Part shown: positions 1 through 7,325 of the stretch, in pieces
Numbering within the stretch: position 1 is the first letter of the stretch
Layout: each line of letters starts with the position of its first letter
Assembly (NCBI RefSeq): GCF_927798215.1
Contig: NZ_CAKMMW010000001.1
Location: forward strand, 1 to 64,000
Direction of reading: 5' to 3'
DNA from: Paenibacillus_E allorhizoplanae
GTDB lineage: Bacteria > Bacillota > Bacilli > Paenibacillales > NBRC-103111
DNA: 64,000 nt
The notes under the pieces: generated by a model
What the model saw: the letters and a program-made list of their open reading frames with translations, nothing else
The model's database searches: none
What the model was told of the DNA's origin: nothing
Position numbers and translations under genes: made by a program

Positions 1-95
1 TTCTTTAGGTTACCTTTCACCAGTTCAATATGAAGAAAACTACTACAAAGAAGTTAGTTAATTCTCTTAATAGGTGTCTACTTTCTTGACAGAGG

Positions 96-227
96 TCCAC
101 GTTTGTGCTTATTCAACGTCTTTCGATGCACTCCGGTAGTATAATTGGAGCAATAAGCACTCCTAGCATGCTTATACAAGCTAACCAGCTGTTTGCCAGA
201 TAGGTAAGTACTTTCTATTGTCATATT
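96..227. repeat. Direct repeat A flanking nuclease unit 1
   Basis: This stretch is collinear with 1199-1330 on the other side of the gene at 451-1110. Shared landmarks are GTGCTTATTC at 105, GCAATAAGCACTCC at 150 and a TAAGTACTTTCTATTG-type block at 203. The spacings are 45 and 53 bases here and 44 and 52 in the partner. By eye about two thirds of positions match. Within the repeat, ATAAGCAC occurs in both orientations. No coding frame here looks real. The remaining bases from 1 to 325 hold weaker TAAGTAC-like echoes and nothing else I can name. Confidence 0.7.
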
Positions 228-325
228 CACCAGTTAGAGGTCTCGCCATCAATAAGTACCAACCAACTAGGTTAATCAGTATTAGTACTTGTGTATGATC
301 CTCGCAGCAATTTACAAATAGTGAC

Positions 326-355
326 TTGTCATGCTGACAAGCATTCATGTACAAT
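326..355 (+). promoter_or_regulatory. Predicted promoter of nuclease unit 1
   Basis: A TTGTCA -35 box (326-331), an 18-base spacer and a TACAAT -10 box (350-355) lie just ahead of the hairpin leader. Transcription would begin near 362. It is the only sigma-A-like pair close to the leader. Confidence 0.45.
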
Positions 356-378
356 ACAGATGAATAGTTTCGATGGTC

Positions 379-435
379 GTGAAGCACACAGACCGCCCTC
401 TCCAACAGGAGATGGGCGGTTTTATTATTTTATGA
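379..435 (+). promoter_or_regulatory. Leader element 1: GTGAAGCACAC plus terminator-like hairpin
   Basis: GTGAAGCACAC is followed by a strong hairpin (ACCGCCC, TCTCC, loop AACA, GGAGA, GGGCGGT) and a T-rich run. The coding start at 451 follows at once. The same arrangement sits ahead of the two paralogous genes at 12123 and 45948 (minus strand). It reads as an attenuator or a short terminated RNA. No upstream gene needs this terminator. Confidence 0.65.
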
Positions 436-450
436 ACAGGGGGCATTACT

Positions 451-1110
451 ATGTCATTTAACCAATTCTATGAGGAATTCATACAATTTCAACTACGGGA
501 GAGATCTGGCGAAGCATTAAGACGTCTTCAGGAGGGGCATGGTCATGCGGAGAAAATGTTTCTTGAGGTGATTTGGTGGCCGGCAGTTGGTAAATTTGAG
601 TTCCTACATGCCGAATACCCCATTTCAGACTTTAAAGATGGCGTTCGATATTTGGATTTTGCCTATATGCGTGGAACACATTTAGTCTGTATCGAAATTG
701 ATGGTTATAAAGCACATCATACGGATTTGAATCGTTGGCAGTTTGCAGACCAGTTAACGCGTCAAAACCATCTCGTACTTGATGGGTGGAAGATACTCCG
801 ATTCTCTTATGACGAAATCAAAGAAAAACCTCGTCGTTGTCAACAATTGATCCTCCAAATGATGGGTAGCTGGTTTGGAGAGGGAAATTCTGGCCCTGCC
901 TTAACATTAGAAGAAAGAGAAATCCTCAGGATCGCTGCTCAATCCTACGCCCCCTTACTTCCCAAAACAGTCTCCGAACAGCTTCACATAAGTAGAAATC
1001 ATGCAGGTAAACTCCTTCGCAGACTTGTTCAGTTAGAAAAATTAATGCCTTCTTCAGGTACCCACCGAATCCGTTCCTACAAACTTCCTCACAAAATTAA
1101 TCATTCATAG
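451..1110 (+). CDS. DUF559/Vsr-like nuclease-domain protein with C-terminal winged helix (unit 1)
   Basis: The 219-residue product has a central block that fits the PD-(D/E)XK endonuclease fold of the DUF559/Vsr kind: an LDFAY strand, then CIEIDGYKAH with the expected Glu-x-Asp, then an arginine/glutamine helix and GWKILRF. Residues about 150-212 resemble a winged helix. The two paralogues are at 12123-12758 (intact) and 45293-45948 (broken), sharing the GEALRRLxEGH-type N-terminus and the EKPRRCQQLIL segment. The start has AGGGGG seven bases upstream. A hairpin leader precedes the gene and diverged direct repeats flank it. No restriction-modification or Vsr partner gene is near. DNA cleavage or binding is inferred from the fold; the biological role is unknown. 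Confidence 0.75.
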   Translation: MSFNQFYEEFIQFQLRERSGEALRRLQEGHGHAEKMFLEVIWWPAVGKFEFLHAEYPISDFKDGVRYLDFAYMRGTHLVCIEIDGYKAHHTDLNRWQFADQLTRQNHLVLDGWKILRFSYDEIKEKPRRCQQLILQMMGSWFGEGNSGPALTLEEREILRIAAQSYAPLLPKTVSEQLHISRNHAGKLLRRLVQLEKLMPSSGTHRIRSYKLPHKINHS

Positions 1111-1198
1111 GAAGGGCGGAAGATCATTTTGTATGGATGAGATACGTACTCTAGGCTTGCTTATTCTTGTTAATGCAGGTATTTTACACCCGTTAAGC

Positions 1199-1330
1199 CC
1201 TCCGTGTGTGCTTATTCCCTGACTTTCAAAGCATTTCGGATGGATACACGAGCGATAAGCACTCCGAGCTTGCTTGTGCAAGCAAATTAACTGTTCTACA
1301 GAAAGATAAGCACTTTCTATAGCCTTATCC
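1199..1330. repeat. Direct repeat B flanking nuclease unit 1
   Basis: Partner of the repeat at 96-227, in the same orientation. It carries GTGCTTATTC at 1208, GCGATAAGCACTCC at 1252 and AAGATAAGCACTTTC at 1303. The inverted GTGCTTAT/ATAAGCAC elements could form a loose stem. The 1111-1390 gap holds only this repeat and the terminator of the next gene. Confidence 0.7.
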
Positions 1331-1336
1331 ACTGCG

Positions 1337-1372
1337 CAAAAAAAGCTAAGCACAACATGCGACTTAGCTTCT
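1337..1372 (-). terminator. Rho-independent terminator after the SMP-30 gene
   Basis: On the minus strand, AAGCTAAG and CTTAGCTT form an eight-pair stem with a 12-base loop, followed by seven or more T residues. The loop resembles that of the terminator at 6088-6127. Confidence 0.8.
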
Positions 1373-1390
1373 TCTAGCTATATTAACCAT

Positions 1391-2281
1391 TTAACCCCCG
1401 TAAAAATTCGCCCGAGGGCCTTTCACATCCAGCTTTATTCGAAACAAACCACCTGCATGGGGTTGATTCACGCGATCCTCATCACTCACACCTACACTAG
1501 CCGTCGTGATATACAATTCATCCATTTGCTCTCCGCCAAACGTACATGAGCTTGTTCGCTCTACCGGTACAGGAATTGAGCCTATTTTCTCACCGGTCAT
1601 GGGGTTATAACACCCTACCTGCCACCCCCCCCATTGCGCAATCCATAACATGCCATGGTTATCCACAGCCATCCCATCTGGAAAACCTTCATCCTCAGCT
1701 ATGATAACAACAGTGCGCGGATTGGAGATTCGCCCTGACTCGCCATCATAGTTATAGGCTACCACTTTCTTCGTCGGCGAATCAATGTAATACATGGTCG
1801 TATTATCAGGACTCCAGCCAAGCCCATTGGATACCGCAATGCAGCCATCCTCAAGGGTACGAACGGTACCGTCGATATCCAGACAATAAAGTGAACCTGT
1901 TGCCACCGACTCATTTTGTGCCATCGTGCCGGCCCAGAACCTGCCTGCTTGATCACATTTGCCATCATTAAACCGATTGTTCGGCAAATGGCTCTCTGGA
2001 TCCACAAGGAATGTTAACGCCTCGGTGTTCAAATCCAGCAGATGAAAGCCTCGCTCCAAAGCTAGAACCATGCCACCTTGCTGTCTTGGCACGGCGGCTC
2101 CAACCTTTTGATCCAATGCAATTGTCCGGTTACTTCCATCAGCGGGTTTATACAGATGTACGGCTTGTCCATTAATATCTACCCAGATTAATTGCCCTGT
2201 CGTGTGGTCCCAGACGGGACCTTCGCCAAGATTAGCTTGTATATCCCCAATGCGCTCAATTCCAGTATATTCGTGTGCCAT
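1391..2281 (-). CDS. SMP-30/gluconolactonase/LRE family protein
   Basis: A 296-residue six-bladed propeller of the SMP-30 family, cytoplasmic, with no signal peptide. Family members are calcium- or zinc-dependent sugar lactonases that open aldonolactones to aldonates. Metal ligands match Glu20 (LGEGPVWD), Asn152 (SNGLGWSPD) and Asp202 (FPDGMAVD). Arg103 and Asn105 in NNRFNDGK match the substrate-binding positions. An upstream in-frame TTG sits only four bases from AAGGAGG, so ATG at 2281 is the better start. It appears monocistronic with its own terminator. The exact lactone cannot be told from the sequence. Confidence 0.88.
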   Translation of the reverse strand: MAHEYTGIERIGDIQANLGEGPVWDHTTGQLIWVDINGQAVHLYKPADGSNRTIALDQKVGAAVPRQQGGMVLALERGFHLLDLNTEALTFLVDPESHLPNNRFNDGKCDQAGRFWAGTMAQNESVATGSLYCLDIDGTVRTLEDGCIAVSNGLGWSPDNTTMYYIDSPTKKVVAYNYDGESGRISNPRTVVIIAEDEGFPDGMAVDNHGMLWIAQWGGWQVGCYNPMTGEKIGSIPVPVERTSSCTFGGEQMDELYITTASVGVSDEDRVNQPHAGGLFRIKLDVKGPRANFYGG

Positions 2282-2447
2282 TACCAAGCCTCCTTAGATA
2301 TTCGTTCGTAATCGTCGTCATGCAATTATGACGCTGAAACGGGTCAAAAGTTGTGCCCTGATACGCTAACTTCAGTCTACCAGTTCCCTACTAGCGTGGT
2401 CATGAATATGATTGAAGTACCACATGTCTTGGGGAAGGGGAGCCTTT

Positions 2448-3524
2448 ATGATTATCCGTAAAACTGTGCGCGTTACAAAGCCGAGAATCTCATCGACTAA
2501 GCCACGCCTGATTGCATCTATTCCCGTCAGCAGTCCGGCTGTACAGTTCGCCATCAATCCCTTAACGAATCGGTTATATGTTATTCAAGGTGACAACCAC
2601 CTTAGTGTTCTGGATACCAAAACCAACAAAATCATAACCACAATTAAAATTGGTAAAATGCCTACTTACATGGCTATCAATACGCGTACGAATCGTATTT
2701 ATGTATCCAATTTTTATGATGGTACCATTTCCGTTATCAACGGCCTTACGAACCGAGTTATTTCTACAATCAAGGTTGGAGAACGCAGCGATCATATCGC
2801 CCTCAACACACATACGAATCTGATATACGTCTCAACGATCTCCTTACGTTCACGGAACGCAAATCTCGTCGTTCTGGATGGAGCTACGAATAAAGTACAC
2901 CGCAAAATTCCATTCAAGGGACGCCCTTCACAATTACTAGTCAATGCTTTGACAAATCGAATCTACGTAACCAATACAACTACAGATACATTAGCCGTAA
3001 TCCGAGGAGATACCAATACCATCATAGCTACACGGAAAGTCGGAAGAAACCCTGTCATCACACCCGTTCTTGATAGGAAAACTAATCAGCTCTATGTCGC
3101 TAATAATTTAAGTCGATACAGCTCAGTCGTGAACTTGCGTACACTCAATGTTCGAAAGATTCAGCTCGGAAGAAGACAAAGAGAAATTACGTTGAACCCT
3201 CTTACGTGTCGGATTTATATCTCAAGTGCCCAAATTTCCGTGAATGGGCGGCTTTTTGTTGTAAATAGCAGAACGAACAAGGTCATCGGTTCGTTAACCG
3301 TACCAGCCTTTACGGATGTGCTTATTAATCCGCGAACAAACCACTTATTCGTTTCAGAATCAACAGAAACAGGTACAGTTCCACTAACCGTCTATCATGG
3401 CAGCAGCCTAAAGCCACTCGCAAAGCTCAAGGTTAGCGCAGGGTCTGGTTCCTTACTGCTTGATCCGCGAACGAATCGCATATATGTTGGCGGAGAAAAG
3501 ACGATATCTGTCATTCAGGATTAG
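2448..3524 (+). CDS. YVTN-type beta-propeller repeat protein
   Basis: The protein (358 residues from this start) is built of about seven repeats around NxxTNRIYVxN and TNKxIxTIxVG, the YVTN/YncE signature of a seven-bladed propeller. It is unusually rich in Arg and Lys and has no visible signal peptide, unlike many secreted YVTN proteins. GGGGAAGGGGAG lies just ahead of ATG 2448, so I prefer this start to frames opening at 2412. It is a single gene, divergent from the SMP-30 gene and followed by a terminator. Its function is unknown; relatives bind ligands or surface polymers. Confidence 0.8.
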   Translation: MIIRKTVRVTKPRISSTKPRLIASIPVSSPAVQFAINPLTNRLYVIQGDNHLSVLDTKTNKIITTIKIGKMPTYMAINTRTNRIYVSNFYDGTISVINGLTNRVISTIKVGERSDHIALNTHTNLIYVSTISLRSRNANLVVLDGATNKVHRKIPFKGRPSQLLVNALTNRIYVTNTTTDTLAVIRGDTNTIIATRKVGRNPVITPVLDRKTNQLYVANNLSRYSSVVNLRTLNVRKIQLGRRQREITLNPLTCRIYISSAQISVNGRLFVVNSRTNKVIGSLTVPAFTDVLINPRTNHLFVSESTETGTVPLTVYHGSSLKPLAKLKVSAGSGSLLLDPRTNRIYVGGEKTISVIQD

Positions 3525-3584
3525 GGTTCGAAGAATCTGATTAAGCTGACTATCTAGCTACCTCAGGCGTGTGAACACAAAGAC

Positions 3585-3632
3585 AACACCTCGTCAGGTT
3601 ATATCCTGAGCGAGGTGTTGTTGTTCGATTTT
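3585..3632 (+). terminator. Terminator after the YVTN gene
   Basis: AACACCTCG-TCAGG pairs with CCTGA-CGAGGTGTT around a short loop and is followed by GTTGTTCGATTTT. The T-tract is interrupted. The hairpin may also stop the converging Rieske operon. Confidence 0.6.
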
Positions 3633-3833
3633 ATTCAAAGCAGCATCCAATTGCGCAATAAGTCCTGTTCCCATTTGTGACAAAACCCGGTAACCACTTC
3701 GCTGGAGCGCCTCTCCTGCTTTATTATTCTGTGCGACTCCATGCAGAAATCCATCTTCCGTTAGATACGACGTGAGTGCACTAAGCTCACTGCATCTGCA
3801 CTCTTTTAAATGAGTACATAGATCTCGTTCCCC
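3594..3833 (-). pseudogene. Open frame without a start codon, possible gene remnant
   Basis: Eighty codons are open on the minus strand between a TGA at 3834 and a TGA at 3594. The conceptual peptide looks protein-like (segments ELSALTSYLTEDGFLHGVA and GTGLIAQLDAALNKIEQ). No ATG, GTG or TTG with a ribosome binding site lies at its 5' end. It overlaps the end of the Rieske gene and the hairpin of the YVTN gene. I do not recognise the family. It may be the C-terminal relic of a gene, or chance. Confidence 0.3.
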
Positions 3834-4168
3834 TCAATCTCAACCTCATATCCTCGCAATTGCACTCCGCCTTCGACCAAATGTTTGCCATCCGTTAGTC
3901 CAAACTCCCAACCATGCCATGGGCAGCGCAATATTTCCTGATCTCGTCCATACTCATACTCATAAACTAAGGAGGGCAGCCGCGTCCCGCACACGACACC
4001 CTCACAGACAGGAGCAGCCGCATGAGGACACATATTACGCCAGGCATAGTAACTCCCATTTACAAGGAATATACCAATTTCTATTCCTTTAACTTCGACA
4101 ATCTTGCGTCCTTTTTCGGCAAGTTCTTGGACGCTGGCTGCTGCATATCTGGATTTCACTTTGCTCAT
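3806..4168 (-). CDS. Rieske [2Fe-2S] ferredoxin-type protein
   Basis: A soluble 120-residue Rieske domain. The cluster ligands are visible as Cys47-x-His49 (CPH) and Cys82-x-x-His85 (CPWHGW). Such small proteins serve as electron carriers, or as the ferredoxin part of an oxygenase system. The start overlaps the stop of the upstream amidohydrolase gene by four bases (ATGA), so the two are translationally coupled. No oxygenase alpha subunit or reductase is nearby, so its redox partner is not in the window. Length and motifs are ordinary for the family. Confidence 0.88.
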   Translation of the reverse strand: MSKVKSRYAAASVQELAEKGRKIVEVKGIEIGIFLVNGSYYAWRNMCPHAAAPVCEGVVCGTRLPSLVYEYEYGRDQEILRCPWHGWEFGLTDGKHLVEGGVQLRGYEVEIEGNEIYVLI

Positions 4169-5280
4169 TGTGAGGAATCCCCCTCACGAACAGGAACAGA
4201 TGCAGCTATCGGTGTTGGAAAAGTCTCGTGTCCATATAACTCCAAGGCATTATCAACCAGAATCCGTTGTCTTAAGTCTTTGCGAATCGGTTGCAGCGCC
4301 ATTTTGGGATTATCAAAATCCCAGTGCGGATAATCCGACGAGAACATAACCATATTATCCGCGCCTAGCATATCTAGTATTTGATTAATATGCTCTGGCT
4401 TGCTTGGCTCTTCAATGGGTTGCGTCGTTAGTCGAATATGCTCTTTAATGTATTCGGATGGTAGTCTTTTAAGCCAAGGCACTAAATCTCGAAGTCCTTT
4501 GAAATTCTTATCCATTCGCCACATGAGATGCGGAAGCCAAGCTAATCCACCTTCAATGGCAACAAATTTAAGCTTAGGAAACTTCTCGAATACTCCTTCA
4601 CACACTAAGCTATTGACATGAGACATGTAATTGATTGGTAAAATATTGTGCCATTCCAAATAGGATGTGGGATAACCCGATGGCGTCGGAGCTCCTGCAA
4701 TCCCTCTTCCCTCTGTACCTGGATGAACCGCAACAGGCAGTCCATTACGCTCAGCCGCTTCATAGATAGGGTGAAAAAAGCGCTGACCGAACAGCATGCG
4801 AGAGCCGCTGCACATAATAACCTGAATCATGTCCGGGTGCTTCGCCATACGATCAATTTCCTTCGCAGCCTCAATCGGATCCGCATGATTGATAAGGATG
4901 GAACCTTTATAGACTGGACTCGCCTTCAACCATGTTTCGACCAGCCAGTCATTGTAAGCACTTGCGAGAACATTGCCATAGTCTGGATTCGGATTCAATG
5001 AAATCCCGAGTATCCCAGACCCGGTCAATATCCCATAATCAATGCCATATTTATTAAAATGATGCTTCAACATATGTTGCGGATCACTGCCAGGGATTCC
5101 ACCGCCATCAGGCACGGCATCCTTGCGCATCACACCTACGGGAGAATGCCAACCACCGCCATAGCCAGGTCCGGCTGAAAGCCAATAACTATGCCAAGCT
5201 TTGGGCAAATAGGGTAGCAGATCTCTCGAGTGAGCTATCGCATTATGGACATCTGTGTCAATGATATTCGGTTTATTCAT
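4165..5280 (-). CDS. Amidohydrolase-2 (ACMSD-like) metal-dependent hydrolase
   Basis: A 371-residue TIM-barrel protein of the amidohydrolase_2 group, which includes ACMSD decarboxylases and related hydrolases. The metal-site pattern is present: IDTDVH near the N-terminus, AVHPG in mid-protein and FSSDYPHWD near the C-terminus. GAGGAG sits directly against an upstream ATG and nine bases before ATG 5280, so 5280 is chosen. It forms a two-gene operon with the Rieske protein. The family includes decarboxylases of aromatic and semialdehyde acids as well as hydrolases; the substrate here cannot be assigned. Confidence 0.83.
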   Translation of the reverse strand: MNKPNIIDTDVHNAIAHSRDLLPYLPKAWHSYWLSAGPGYGGGWHSPVGVMRKDAVPDGGGIPGSDPQHMLKHHFNKYGIDYGILTGSGILGISLNPNPDYGNVLASAYNDWLVETWLKASPVYKGSILINHADPIEAAKEIDRMAKHPDMIQVIMCSGSRMLFGQRFFHPIYEAAERNGLPVAVHPGTEGRGIAGAPTPSGYPTSYLEWHNILPINYMSHVNSLVCEGVFEKFPKLKFVAIEGGLAWLPHLMWRMDKNFKGLRDLVPWLKRLPSEYIKEHIRLTTQPIEEPSKPEHINQILDMLGADNMVMFSSDYPHWDFDNPKMALQPIRKDLRQRILVDNALELYGHETFPTPIAASVPVREGDSSQ

Positions 5281-5447
5281 CTTCAACATCTCCTCAGGTG
5301 TGAGCTTGTAATCGCTTATATATACAACTATAAGCCTCAGAACAGCTGACGTACATGAAGATATGTTGCGAAAAACTGGATTTTTGTTATGTCACGTTTC
5401 AAGGCGAAATGTACGGGTCATACTTGATATTATCTATGAAGTAAGGA

Positions 5448-5924
5448 GTGGGCCGTATTCTCATTAATATCCTAATCGGCTTTGTTATACCCTGGTTATT
5501 CGGGTTTGCCTGGTTTAAAAAAGCTCCGACCATTGCCATTCTCATCTTTCCTGTTTCTGCCATCATTTCATCGCTCATTAACGCAATTGGGTATCACGTA
5601 GATTTTTGGGATTTCACACCAAAAATTGAAGATGATGAAACGATTTCTGCGCTCCCCTTTGACATTGGACTCTATCCCTTCGCAGCCTGTGTAGGTATCT
5701 ACTGGATTCATTTTAAGAAGAAGCACCCTCTAGTTGTCCTGATTTTACTTGCGATCATCTTGACTGGCCTTGAATCAATCGCATATGTAGTTGGTAAAGT
5801 TGAGTATAGACATGGTTGGACGATTGGATGGACTTTTGTCTCTTATCTCATCGCGGTTGCTGCTGTGTATGGATTCTATGCGCTCGCGAGAAATCACGGG
5901 GTAATCTTTTCAAGTACAAAGTAA
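5448..5924 (+). CDS. Small multi-spanning membrane protein, CBO0543-like
   Basis: The 158-residue product has four or five hydrophobic segments and matches the general look of the CBO0543 family of Firmicute membrane proteins, whose function is unknown. The start is awkward. GTG at 5448 overlaps the AAGGAG sequence by one base. The next normally spaced codon is ATT at 5457. The N-terminal residues (ILINILIGFVIPWLFG) are the first membrane segment in either case. It is a single gene, divergent from the amidohydrolase. Confidence 0.65.
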   Translation: MGRILINILIGFVIPWLFGFAWFKKAPTIAILIFPVSAIISSLINAIGYHVDFWDFTPKIEDDETISALPFDIGLYPFAACVGIYWIHFKKKHPLVVLILLAIILTGLESIAYVVGKVEYRHGWTIGWTFVSYLIAVAAVYGFYALARNHGVIFSSTK

Positions 5925-6087
5925 TGCTTCTTTACAATATGAAAGATCCAATCCCCAGCTCCGCTGAATGATATGCTTCTAAAATAATTGAAAGCGACTT
6001 TGTAACCTCCTCGCCAGAAACGCAAGGTTCTCGATCAATTTAGTGATGTTTTTCATCACTATGGCATGCTGGGGCCGGTGTTTGTAT

Positions 6088-6127
6088 AAAAAGGAGCTAA
6101 ACGCAACTTGCCGCTTAGCTCCTTTTT
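6088..6127. terminator. Bidirectional terminator between 5924 and 6147
   Basis: AAAAAGGAGCTAA and TTAGCTCCTTTTT form a long stem with A and T runs on both sides, serving the converging genes. The 5925-6087 stretch holds nothing I can assign. Confidence 0.85.
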
Positions 6128-6146
6128 CATTCCCTATAACTTTTTT

Positions 6147-7301
6147 TTAGAATATCCGCTGTTTCCAACCCTGCAGCTTAGCTAGCGCTTCGACGTAATA
6201 ATAATCGCCGTAGATGAGCGAAACGTTCACATTCGAATTAGCAGGTTTATTTCCTGTTCCTTCAAGTAGAATAGCTTGGTTTTCGGGCTTATCCCACGTA
6301 CCGTAATTCACAGTAAGTGACAGCAGCATCCGTTCTGCTGCACGGAGATACATAGCACCTTCGATTGGCGGTAAGAAGGCTGCAAGATCAATTAACCCAG
6401 AAGCTGCGCAGGAAGCGGCCGATGTATCTCTCGGCTCGTTATCCAGCGATGCATCTGCACGGAAATCCCAGTGTGCCACGTAATCTTCAGGCAGACACGC
6501 CAAAAAGTAATTCGCCACGCGTTGAGCTGCTTTTAAGTACTGTGTGTCTTCTGTGAAACGATACACATTGACCAAACCGTGCAATGCCCACGCTGCGCCT
6601 CGGCTCCAAGCCGATTGCGGGCCGGCACCTTGACCGCCAAGCGATTCAATCAACTCGCCTGTCTTCGGATCAAAGCTCAAGATATGGTTCACAGAACCAT
6701 CTTCCCGAATGAACTTCTGTACAACTGTATCGGCTTGTGCTCTTCCGATATGTTCAAAGCGCGGATCTCCTGTCATCTCTGCTGCCCAGAATAAAATGGA
6801 CAGATTCATCGTGGAATCAACGATCGACCAACCTAACTTCTCTTGGTTCCACGCGCGGATGAAGTTTCCTGCGATGTTGAAGCGGCCTGCCAGGAAATTG
6901 GCTGCTTGCAGTCCACGACGCAAACCATCTTTATCACCTGTCAGCTTATGTTTGATAACCGCAGTCGGCAAATACTGGAAGCCAACGTCATGGTGGAAAT
7001 TATTATCTATAATACTTTTTTGCTCAAACTTGCCGTCCCACTCCCAGGCTGCTTCCTTGTAGTGTTCTTTTCCTGTCATCTCATGCATAATCCAAAGAAT
7101 GCCTGGCCAGAAGCCTGATGTCCACCAATCGACCCGCATATCATCATAAACGCCGTCTTCTTTGGCAACATGAGGCGATTTATCCCCAATTTGCTCGATC
7201 ATCCGATCAACCTTCACTCGCAGTTCTTTCCATACTTCAGGTAGAATTTCCTCTAGCTTCTGCGCGTTTTGCCACTTTACTGCATTCATAAGCTCACCCA
7301 T
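6147..7301 (-). CDS. GH88 unsaturated glucuronyl/galacturonyl hydrolase
   Basis: A 384-residue (alpha/alpha)6-barrel protein of GH88, cytoplasmic and without a signal peptide. Family members hydrate the 4,5-double bond left by polysaccharide lyases and release the unsaturated uronic acid. The two key aspartates are Asp105 (HHDVGFQ) and Asp162 (IVDSTMNL), placed like the pair in Bacillus UGL. GAGGAGG precedes ATG 7301. It is 24 bases downstream of the GH2 gene in the same operon, which suggests breakdown of a lyase product from an acidic plant or animal polysaccharide. Confidence 0.92.
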   Translation of the reverse strand: MGELMNAVKWQNAQKLEEILPEVWKELRVKVDRMIEQIGDKSPHVAKEDGVYDDMRVDWWTSGFWPGILWIMHEMTGKEHYKEAAWEWDGKFEQKSIIDNNFHHDVGFQYLPTAVIKHKLTGDKDGLRRGLQAANFLAGRFNIAGNFIRAWNQEKLGWSIVDSTMNLSILFWAAEMTGDPRFEHIGRAQADTVVQKFIREDGSVNHILSFDPKTGELIESLGGQGAGPQSAWSRGAAWALHGLVNVYRFTEDTQYLKAAQRVANYFLACLPEDYVAHWDFRADASLDNEPRDTSAASCAASGLIDLAAFLPPIEGAMYLRAAERMLLSLTVNYGTWDKPENQAILLEGTGNKPANSNVNVSLIYGDYYYVEALAKLQGWKQRIF

Positions 7302-7325
7302 CGTATACGCCTCCTCGAAGTGGTT

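Noticed and set aside
181..405. Minus-strand 74-codon frame in the first 400 bases
   Set aside because: No ribosome binding site, Cys/His-rich unlikely composition, and it runs through the repeat, promoter and leader hairpin of unit 1.
379..435. Leader hairpins as type III toxin-antitoxin RNA repeats
   Set aside because: Type III antitoxins are tandem RNA repeats before a ToxN-like endoribonuclease. Here there is a single hairpin, and the protein looks like a PD-(D/E)XK/DUF559 fold.
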